From Mesorhabditis belari (taxonomy: Eukaryota > Nematoda > Chromadorea > Rhabditida > Rhabditidae): 64,000 bases of DNA. The stretch's first letter is position 1. Every line of letters starts with the position of its first letter. This document shows positions 1 to 8,330 of this stretch, in pieces. Made by a program: the position numbers and the translations under genes. The DNA lies in NCBI GenBank assembly GCA_958450365.1, contig CAUEEP010000732.1:3448622-3512621 (forward strand), read 5' to 3'. The notes beneath the pieces were generated by a model that did not search any database, was not told the DNA's origin, and saw only the letters and a list, made by a program, of their open reading frames with translations.

Positions 1-111
1 TGTACCTTCCAGGTCAACTACAAGATTCACGACAGTGTGCGTGGCTTCATCTTCGTCAAGTACGGCGATCGAGAAATCCCGGGATCGCCTTTCCCCATTG
101 GACCTTTATAA
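1..111 (+). CDS. Filamin, C-terminal end (partial)
   Basis: The open frame enters from the left edge and ends in TAA at 109-111. The 36 residues resemble the last strands of a filamin-type immunoglobulin repeat: a Y-K-I segment, then F-V-K-Y-G-D and the hallmark I-P-G-S-P-F before a short tail. Filamins are actin cross-linkers built from tandem repeats of this kind, and the G-S-P-F ending is very characteristic. A polyadenylation signal AATAAA lies 3 bases after the stop, which supports a real 3' end. Only the last part of one repeat is visible, so the paralogue cannot be named. Another protein carrying a terminal filamin repeat is possible. Confidence 0.75.
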   Translation, partial: CTFQVNYKIHDSVRGFIFVKYGDREIPGSPFPIGPL

Positions 112-114
112 TTG

Positions 115-120
115 AATAAA
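115..120 (+). terminator. Polyadenylation signal of the filamin gene
   Basis: A canonical AATAAA lies just after the filamin stop codon, followed by T-rich sequence. Confidence 0.6.
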
Positions 121-121
121 C

Positions 122-1086
122 ACAGATAGCCTAGTAGTTTAAATCATTGTCTCTCACTTTTGCGACCCTGTTTCAATTCTTTTCAATTCAATTCTTCACA
201 TCTTTTCCTCATTCTACGGATTTTCAATCCACGTCATTGAAGTCCAGAAAGAAATTTTGACAACGAATAAATTTATCTGCCAACTTGCCTTACTTTTTCT
301 TCGACTTTATGCTTTACCACTGAAATTTTTCGTTTTTTTTTCCCCGTAAAATTTATCTCAGTGCACCCCCATTGCCATAGGCCCCCGGATGAACAAAAAA
401 ATGGGCCCGATTTTAAAATTTAAAAAAAAATCTATACTTTTACACACTTCTGATAGTCCATTCGCTTGAATTTTTTTTAAGTTTTTGTAAATTTGTGCAA
501 TTGATAATAAATATTTATTGATATTCAGAGAAAAGCAAAAGATTAGGTATTTGTTTTTCGTTTAAAACGACGGGGGTGGGACAAATGCGACCTTTTATAC
601 GACAAATACGCAACTTAACGCTTTTCCGCAGTTTTTGCCTTTTAGCCCAAATTTGACCTGCCAGCGAGGTCTGTTTTGTCGAAATTCGGAATCTACGCAT
701 ACGATTCGATTCCCTTCTATGAAAACATTTTTGAAGCTCTACGACCTTTCCTAAGGCCTTTTCCAGCAAAAAAAGGTCGCATTTGTCCCACCCCCAAAAC
801 GACACTTTTTGTAAATTGTGTAACTTAAAATCTATATTTATTCTTAAATATGTTGACAGCAACAAAGTACAGTGCTTTTTAGCTGAATATCTTTTTCCTT
901 GTTACAAATGTTTATATAATGATTGACATGATTTTTGCGTTTTTGACTTGCAAAATTTCAAAAGACCGGCCTCTAAAGTCGTTAAATGCCGGCGTGTGTA
1001 CTCTTTTTTGTTTATTGCACTTGTTTACCGTGGTCTTTCGCAAATTTTCCTCAAAATCGATGGGCTATGTTTAGAAGTGAACACAA
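122..1086. other. Intergenic region with one palindromic element
   Basis: No coding exon is seen here. The stretch is AT-rich with T-runs. At 359-386 a C-rich motif around CCCCCATTGCCATAG faintly resembles the terminus of the C-rich palindromic family found at 20961. The only clear feature is the palindromic element at 572-795. The promoter or trans-splice region of the downstream cereblon gene must lie near the right end. Confidence 0.5.
572..795. mobile_element. Palindromic foldback element, GGGGGTGGGACAAATGCGACC family, copy A
   Basis: The left end reads GGGGGTGGGACAAATGCGAC and the right end is its reverse complement. The element is flanked by perfect 8-bp direct repeats, AAAACGAC, at 564-571 and 796-803, a clear target duplication. 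The interior shares the segment around CGAAATTCGGAATCTACGCA with copies C (31729) and E (56698). It has no coding capacity, so it must be a non-autonomous element. Target duplications of 8-9 bp in this family fit a MULE-like or hAT-like transposase rather than Tc1/mariner. Confidence 0.85.
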
Positions 1087-3633
1087 ATGGCTGAACAAAG
1101 CGACAGTGAGGGTGAATGGATCAATCAAGATGACAATGATGATGCATCACCAGAAGAAACGGAAAACGAGCGAGAAGATGATGAGGCAATAGAGTAAGGT
1201 TTTTGCGTTAAAAATAGACTTGCCAATGTTTTTTTGATACTAGGAACTCTTACATTTGAGCTCTGCGAAAAAGCGCTAAGAAATTGGCCTTTATATACTT
1301 GGTTAAACGGTTTAGCAAGCCGTTTTGGGTCGTTTATATTGTAAAAAAAGTATTTCATTTTTCTTTTTAGGAATGGTTTCCAGCTTGGGAATGAGCCCGA
1401 GGCTATTCCGATTTTACCGCCCGCCATTGCGGTTCACCGAGCACGTGTAAACGTTGTGAGCTTTACAAATTTGCTTTAGTTGATATAAAATAAATTCACG
1501 TATTTATCAATTTTATCATTTTAGGCAGCTCACCTGCGAGAACGATTCGCCGATCGAGGTCGTGGAGCTTTGGTTGGTCGAGGTAAAGAATTCTTTTAAT
1601 AGACAAAGATATATTTTTTCTAGAGTCTTCAAGCTCGTCATCTAGTTCAGATGGAGAAAGCTCGGAACATGAACCGCAACACATAAATGTTAAGGTGAGC
1701 TTATTTCAAGAAAACGTTTCAAATGAGTCATGTTTGATCAAAGCTTTGTTTTTAGGATGCCATAAACCATGAGTATTTGTTTACACGTCGAACTCGTCGC
1801 CGAGAAGGTCAAGTTGGTGAAGTGGGTATCCAAATTGGTTAACTTTTGTGGAATTAGAAGCAATTTTCGAACAGCATATTCGAAAACCCCCAGAAAAGTG
1901 GTTTTCGAAAATTTATTGTGAGCGGGGGTAAAATATAATCTTACCAAAAGCTGATTTCCTTAAGGTCCTTGATCTCGCGATGCCTTCCGAGACGATTGTT
2001 GCTGAAATGATAATGGAATTGCCAATGTTGCGGATCAGCCAAGATTGCTTTCCGATGCCAAGTAAGTTTGGATGCAGTTCAAAAAATCGAAAGCCGAGTA
2101 ACGAGTAGATTTACTTAACATCTGCTTTTTCAGATCAACGCATCCCGTTGTTGCTTTATCATCCGAATGACATGGCCACTGCTAAATTTGCCGTCGCTCA
2201 TCATTCCTATCTGGCTGCTTTCCCCGGAGAAACTTTGTTTGTCTTTGAAATTGAATCTTGATAGTGAATCCAAATCCAGTGGGTATGACCCGAGAGTGTC
2301 CACGCCGATCGACGTTGGTGTGCTTTTGCAGGTTATTTATTCCACACAAAACTACAGAATTTAGCAGGTTTTGCTAGAAAGGCTTTTTGTTATATTAATT
2401 TGTTCACAATTACTGATGTTATCTATTGATGCCAAATTTAGATAGCACGCTCGTGTGATGGCGGTCAACGAGGCTTTCGTGTTTACGCAATCGGTCGCAA
2501 TCGTATTAAGCTTTTGGAAACGATTCGGAATATCGATAGGTTTATTTTAATGCTGACAATTCTAAAGTTTAATTTAGCTCTCTATCAGCCCGTGTGCAAA
2601 TACTGGCAGAAAATCTCTTGCCTCCACTTCAGTTTTCCTTAGTACCAAATAAAGCACGATCTCAAGTAAAAGTTCAGGTAAGTAGTTCGAGGTTAATGAG
2701 GTTACATCTTTTGTTTTAGCAACGAAAAATTGCTGAGAAATTGTATAATATTCCACGATGGGTTATCTCGAGATTTTCAACGGTAAGCTGTATTTAGCTT
2801 TGTTTAAAACAAAATCGTTTTTAGGAAAAAAAGGCTCGAACTCTACTAAATTTCATGTGTAGCTGGTCGCCGTCGCCCGAAACAAAAGTCAAACTTGAAG
2901 AAACTTACAACAAGGTTGCTTTGTGCAACTTTTTCCTAGCAAATTTCCCATTGATTTAGGGTCTGACAGAACTTTCATTTTTCCTTGCCGCCAATATCCC
3001 CGTTGAGATTGACACCAAGTTGGCTCTATTACAGGAAAATTCTGTAGACCGCCGAATCGACATGATGGTTGAAAAGCTTTTCAAGGTCATTTTTTAGGCA
3101 ACTAAATTTTGTAAAGGTTAATTTAGAAAATGGACATTGCCTGTGTACGGTGCCACACAACCATTGCTCGAGCCGAAGACATTTTCTCGGTGACCGCTGA
3201 AGGAAACAGTCGACACTTTGTGAACAATTGTTAGCGATATTTGAGTTGTTTTTAAATATATGTTTAGATGGTTTTGTTCATGAAATCATCACCGCCACCG
3301 AAGCGCAACATTATGCTTTCCGTGGCCCACCAGACGCCTCATTTTCTTGGTTCGAAGGGTAAATTTGCTAGTGTATGCTACATTGATGTCTTGTTTTAGA
3401 TATAAATGGCAGATCATTGAGTGCACAATGTGTCTCGACCATCTCGGATGGGAGTATACATCGAAAAAGTTAGTTGTTTTATTGCTTTTGTTTCATGATT
3501 CACTTTTAGATATGAACCAAAATCATTCTTTGGTTTGACTCGACGCAGTGTTGCTCTTCGTGAAAGGAAAGACGATCAACCAATTTCAACGGAAGAACAA
3601 TTATCTCTCGTCCCAGACGATGTTTCGAACTGA
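1087..3633 (+). CDS. crbn: Cereblon homologue (CRL4 substrate receptor), LON-like plus CULT domain
   Basis: The gene has about 16 exons and encodes about 505 aa (human CRBN has 442). The exons I read are 1087-1193, 1371-1455, 1525-1582, 1624-1694, 1756-1821, 1965-2061, 2134-2331 (see oddity), 2442-2539, 2578-2677, 2720-2782, 2825-2914, 2960-3085, 3127-3229, 3268-3358, 3400-3468 and 3510-3633. An acidic N-terminus precedes a LON-like region (RIPLLLYHP; later GFRVYAIGRNR). The last four exons are a CULT domain with zinc cysteine pairs CVRC and CTMC and the aromatic cage SWFEGYKW...GWEY, followed by FFGLTR. These match human W380, W386 and W400. Cereblon recruits substrates to the DDB1-CUL4 ubiquitin ligase, and the CULT pocket binds thalidomide-type ligands. 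Oddity: within 2134-2331 the frame holds only if 28 nt (2237-2264) are an ultra-short intron, or if there is a one-base indel. Confidence 0.87.
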
Positions 3634-3829
3634 TGGTTTGAATTCTTGTGTAATTATAAGATGTGATCTGTGTACATGGGTATTTTAGTTGTTAAGTTTT
3701 CGATAAACTTTTGGTTATCCTGAAAAATACACATTTATCCGACATGAAAAATACACATTTATCAAAAAAAGAATTTCTCGTAAAAATCGCATTAAAATTT
3801 TAAAAAGAGAACAAACGGTGAAAAAATCT

Positions 3830-5638
3830 TCAGAAGCCGTATTTTTGCCTGGCCATTCTCTTGGTGTGCTTCGAGTCTGCTCTTGCATCTTGTAAAGCTT
3901 CTTCTCTGGCAACAGCCTAAAGTTTTTGTTTTAATTTAAATATTTGTTATACGGATCAATTCAGTTTGCTAAAAACTGCATGCTCAAAATTAACTTACCA
4001 TTTGTGCAAGATACGTAATTTGATTCTTCCTCTTTGCGTTGATATCGCGCACACCTGCAACTTTAGGCAACGGGATGGCGGTCGATTTTGCGTGTTGTTG
4101 CTTCGTGATGTTACGCAAGAGTTGCGCATGAACATTCGGGCCGAGTGCCTAAAATTAAAACCCTTTTTGTTTAAAAAAACAGGGGCTTACCTGTTCCACT
4201 GAGAAATCCTGGATATTGCTCACAATGTCTGAAACTCCCATTCCAAAATCGCTTTCCCTCTGAAGAATCAAACGATGAGCTTCCTGAAATGATTTGAAAT
4301 TTAAAAGATAAAGTTTACTTGAGACAAAGAATTTTTAAATGTCAAATTTCTTTTTCATCTGTGCTATGGCTCTAGCAAACTAGCAAACTGACCTGGTCAG
4401 TAATGATTCCTTTGCGCTTTGCCTCCATCTCGAAATTAGCCATATTGTACATTTCCGACGGATGAACGTATTCCTAAAACGAAATTTTTGATAAAAGAAT
4501 CAATGTTACAAACATTTGCCGCCGGCCGCATTGGTCCAACAACCTCCTCAAGTCCTCCACTGGGCATCATAGGAATTTCGGATTGGTCCTCCAATCTTGC
4601 CATCTAAAATGAATAATATAAATTTTAAGTAAATAAAGTTTAATTCAATGTTTTAAAGCTTTTACCTTAGCACTCGGCGCACTTGAAGTAAGACCAAAGA
4701 AATCGCCAGCTTCATCATCAGAATCGGAATCTTGATCATCAATGAGAGGTTTCTACAAAATTAGGTAAGTAAAGATGTGTGTTAGCCTAACCTTCTTGAT
4801 TGTTGTTGTTGCCGTAACAGCTGGCGCAGGTGTGGGTTTCTTTGCTGCAGTAGTTCGTAGTGAAGCTGGTAACATGATTCCTTGCTTTCCTGAACCTGGT
4901 TTTGTGGCTGCCATTTTCGATGGAGGAGGTAACATTCCAAGTAATCCTTTTGCACCGGGTTGAGCAAGCCCAGATGGCTGAAATTATCAAATTATACAAT
5001 GTTGCCAAAAACAAAAACATACTCCCGGTTTTGTTTCCTCTTCCTCACTATCACTTCCCGGATCTGCTGCCATGTTCAGTGCACCAAATAAAGCAATCTA
5101 AATAAAGCTATAAGTCTTTTTCAACGAATGATAAACGTACCTGGGGTCGCTTCTTGGTTTTTGGTTCGGCTTCTCTAACAATAGATGTTTCTGATTTCTG
5201 CGCTTCTTTTAATGATGCTTTTGCATCTTTTCTCTTCTTTTTCTCAGCCTTCTTTTCGAGTTTTCTTCTTGTCTAAAATAAACTTTAGAATAAATGACTC
5301 TTAATTCCAATGACCTTTTCCGCTAAAGCTTTCTCCCAAGCTTTTGGCTTCACCACATCATCGAGATCCTTCTCATCTTCGTCAAATAGTGGTGCTGGGT
5401 TTGTTGTGCATTCGTTATCTAAAAACGTCCGATTGATTTGAACATTTGAAAAAGCAGTTACCTCCATCATTATCGCTTTTGGTAGAAAAGAAATCTCCGT
5501 CTTCTGCTGCGGAAATACTAAAATTAGCAAATAAATTGTTTTGTTTTCTATTTCAAGCAACTTTTTACGCTGTGGTTGCAAAGTTTTCGATTCCTCGTCG
5601 CTTCCCGACTCACTGTCGTAATCAACCAGCCCCATCAT
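3830..5638 (-). CDS. PRCC homologue (proline-rich mitotic checkpoint/splicing-associated protein)
   Basis: About 12 exons encode about 400 aa. The N-terminus MMGLVDYDSESGSDEE is close to the short conserved PRCC start. The middle is basic and then Pro/Gly/Ala-rich. The C-terminus is diagnostic: KRKNQITYLAQM, then AVAREEAL, and the protein ends ...ARQKYGF, matching the conserved PRCC C-terminus with its terminal KYGF. Exons run leftwards from 5562-5638 through 5462-5517, 5315-5418, 5141-5272, 5023-5097, 4792-4977, 4666-4752, 4510-4603, 4393-4473, 4191-4283 and 3999-4148 to 3830-3916. PRCC is a nuclear protein linked to splicing factors and the mitotic checkpoint. It starts 258 bp downstream of the ATG12 stop on the same strand, so it may be the last gene of an operon. 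The start could be either of two adjacent Met codons. Confidence 0.82.
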
Positions 5639-5895
5639 TTTCCTACAACATATGGGCGTGATTTCGCATTTCTTCCATGCTTTTCAAAAGTCCGATAACA
5701 GAAATTTCTTGGTACAGCCCTTGACGTATTTTATGCTTCAAAAATCCATTTATTAGCATTCAAATAATCAGTACAAGTTTAGTTGCAAATGCAGACCATT
5801 GTGACAAAAAAAATCAATGATAAAACAACAACCTTCAAATTCTGAATCAAATCTATTATCGTGGAAATAAGTAGGTAAATGAAGAATTGGAAAAA

Positions 5896-6279
5896 TTAAC
5901 CCCAGGCAAGAGTAGTACTATAGTGAAGGACGAGTGTGTCATCTTGCAGCGAAAAACAGTTGCGTAATACTTCAAAAGTGTGATCGGGAGATGGGGCGAA
6001 GCTCTGCGCGACAAAAAAGAACAAGCTCTTTTCTGGTGGCAAATTGAGCATTCGACGAATTGTCATCGTAAACCAAGCGATATCACGGGAAGGATCAACA
6101 GCGTATCTAAAAATTTTTAATTGCAAACGAAAAAATAAACAGAGTATCTAAAACAATTTTTATTGCAAATAAAATAAAATACCTTACTTTCTTTTTTTCA
6201 AGATTGGAGCATCGCCAACGGGATTTAATAACACAGAAACTTTGGAAGATGAAGGGGCTTCATTTGGATCGACAGACAT
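5896..6279 (-). CDS. lgg-3: Ubiquitin-like autophagy protein ATG12
   Basis: Two exons, 6188-6279 and 5896-6106, encode 100 aa. After a short variable N-terminus the ubiquitin-like fold begins with KVSVLLNPVGDAPILK. The protein then shows FVAQSFAPSPD, one of the most conserved ATG12 motifs, and ends in AWG, whose terminal glycine is conjugated to ATG5. The ATG12-ATG5 conjugate acts with ATG16 as the E3 for LC3/GABARAP lipidation on the phagophore. The start codon lies 5 bases behind a TTTAG acceptor, a likely trans-splice site. The gene begins only 77 bp after the stop of the serine palmitoyltransferase small subunit, which suggests co-transcription. The length fits a compact nematode ATG12. 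Confidence 0.93.
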
Positions 6280-6356
6280 TTGTGCTAAATTTTTAGTAAT
6301 TAATCTCATTTTTCACTTAAAATTTATTAAAACTTTAAAATAAATATAATCTCACC

Positions 6357-6757
6357 TTAGAAAAAGAGATGAACGAGAAGATATGCCCAAAATCCGACGA
6401 AGGCCACTAGACTTGCGTTGAAGAGACTTCGCTCCCAAGGCTCGAGCATATAAAGCCCGGACAGAAGCAAGTATTGCAGATAGATGTTAGCAATCGGACC
6501 AGTCTAAAAAACGATTTAACTTATGATTTTAATCGCCCAAAAAAATATAACCACACTTAGTTTACGTGCACCCCTTCGCGATAGGCATCTAAGGAAGCAG
6601 CTTTAAATTAACACAATGTCTAACCTTTTATTGATTTAAATAAAAAGTTAAATTAAAGTGGAACATCAAATTTGATAACTTCAACTCAATGCTTAATTTG
6701 AAACTTTATTGAAACAATTATTTACTTAATTAAACTTTACGAACCAAATTTTGACAT
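6357..6757 (-). CDS. Serine palmitoyltransferase small subunit (SPTSSA/SPTSSB-type)
   Basis: Three exons, 6745-6757 (13 nt), 6566-6588 (23 nt) and 6357-6503, encode a 60-aa protein. The core YLQYLLLSGLYMLEPWERS is nearly the same as the human small subunit, whose YMLEPWER motif is diagnostic, and a hydrophobic membrane segment follows. The subunit activates serine palmitoyltransferase in the ER, the first step of sphingolipid synthesis, and sets acyl-CoA preference. The core exon is certain. The two tiny 5' exons are inferred because they join in frame: ATG behind a CAG acceptor, then a 23-nt exon. The first donor is GTTCGT, which is weak. The upstream small gene ends 118 bp before this start and ATG12 begins 77 bp after this stop, so it sits inside a probable operon. 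Confidence 0.87.
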
Positions 6758-6875
6758 CTGCTCAATGAGTCACAGAAGATAAACTACAAAGTACCAATCT
6801 TTTCCACAAACAAGCCAACGCGCAGAGTAGAGAAACAAGAGGTTTAACTTATGAAAAAGGCCCACCTTTATGACT

Positions 6876-7206
6876 TCAGTGTTGTTGTGGTCGAACCTGT
6901 GGACCTGGACTTGCTCCGTTTTCACCATTAGCAACGTTTCGAATAACTCTTCTGGCGTCTAAATGCGACACTGCCGCACTTGTCCCTCTCAGATCGATTT
7001 CCAGCACGATAACGCCTAAAAATGTGGCGTGATTGACGAATGATAAAGCAAACAAAAAACAGTGCAAGAAAATCTTTCGAGAGAACTTTGTTCGATGAGA
7101 AAGCGCTACATCACGGCGTAATTCGCGTTTTAGTGTGTACTGGCATGGGTTTGAATTTTGAAACAACAAAACCCGCTTTTGAAAAGAACTCTAATAAAAA
7201 TTTCAT
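6876..7206 (-). CDS. Unknown 57-aa protein heading the ssSPT/ATG12/PRCC cluster
   Basis: I do not recognise this protein. The proposed exons are 7173-7206 and 6876-7015. ATG at 7206 lies 5 bases behind a CTGTAG acceptor, a good trans-splice site. The product starts MKFLLEFFSKAGVIVLEIDL, which is hydrophobic then acidic. It continues with RGTSAAVSHLDARRVIRN and ends in a Gly/Pro/Gln-rich tail with TGA at 6876-6878. A plausible donor follows the stop. The hydrophobic N-terminus could be an anchor or the strands of a small fold. It is probably the first gene of a leftward operon, since the next start is 118 bp downstream. The donor GTTTTG is non-consensus, so the first exon is uncertain. Confidence 0.5.
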
Positions 7207-7472
7207 GGTTTCTACAGAGAAAAATGGGTCGAAAAGAAAACACGTAAAATGAAGGTGAGCGATTTAAAAAGTTAATTTATACTAACTGAATGAAAATAAC
7301 TGATTAGCTTTTTAACTGAATATTCATTATCGATGGAAAATATTTTCAAAAAATTATATAAACCTGAAAAACTCTAAAAATCATTATTTTCTCGCTTCAC
7401 AGAATTTTATATTTACTAAAGTTTACTTTGTTTTACTCGTTTTTGCACTAATAACACTATTTCAGTTAATAA

Positions 7473-8128
7473 ATGGGCAAAGTTTCGAAGGGTGGACGCA
7501 AGAACTGCAAGGCGGGCCCGGTTCAAGTCACTATGAAGCTCAAGGCAGGCACAAGAGCGTCGAAACCGACAACAAGAAGCACTGCGCAAAAAGAACTGCA
7601 ACAAATCCGGCAAGCCACATCATCGTTCTGCGTAACTTCTCCAATGTCGAAATCACCAAAAGTGAAACTCAGCGGTCTGAGAGAGAAACCTCGTGAGTTT
7701 CCTTTTCTTTTATTTGTTAATTTTGCGTTGTTTAGCTCGGCTTCGGTTGAGGGCTGCTTCTTTTGCATCGACGTCAAGTTCAATGGATGATGGTTGTGAT
7801 CCACGTCGTTCTATGACTCCAAAAAATCGGTTTGTGTCTAACTTTTTTCAAATTTCCAAAAATTTCCAATTTTAGGCTGGTGTTTGATGAAAGCTCGTTC
7901 AAGACGCCAGTAATGTCGCCGACGTTGTTTGAGGAGAAAAAACATTCGCCTCGTTCGGAAAACATTCGGTGAGCAGTTTATTGCTTTCAAATAGTTTACG
8001 TGCTTTTTAGAGCAAGAATCATGAGCACCTTCAGACAGAAGACGAATGATAGAAGACGCAAATCACTACGCGGCTCCGCTACAATTCTCAACTTCCATTT
8101 TCATGACTTGCAAATCACTCCAAAGTAG
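7473..8128 (+). CDS. Unknown basic Ser/Pro-rich protein, 174 aa
   Basis: Four exons (7473-7692, 7736-7829, 7876-7968, 8011-8128) join in frame to a 174-aa product. It starts MGKVSKGGRKNCKAG, is Lys/Arg-rich, and carries several Ser-Pro or Thr-Pro sites (SPMSKSPK, MTPKNR, KTPVMSPT, HSPRS) that look like proline-directed kinase targets. The C-terminus is basic (RRRKSLRG) and ends ILNFHFHDLQITPK. No family is recognised. The composition suggests a nuclear or chromosome-associated, cell-cycle-regulated protein, but this is inference. Good splice sites and one continuous frame through four exons support it as real. AATAAA follows near 8218. RPAP1 starts about 200 bp downstream on the same strand, so the two may be co-transcribed. 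Confidence 0.65.
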
Positions 8129-8330
8129 AGATTAATGAATTTCAAATAAGCTACTTTATTTAGGACTCCAACGAGCCGATGCAGACTTGCCAAGAAAGGC
8201 TTTAAATAATTTGTTCAATAAATGTTGTTATAATTTGTTTTCGTTTTTTATAAATATGTACTGTTTGCATTGCAATACTTTAAATCGCTCAACTTGAAAC
8301 TAGAAGAACATACTTTTTTAAAGATTAAAG

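Noticed and set aside
7040..7252. 70-codon frame on the + strand
   Set aside because: It is antisense to the better-supported leftward micro-gene with a trans-splice acceptor.
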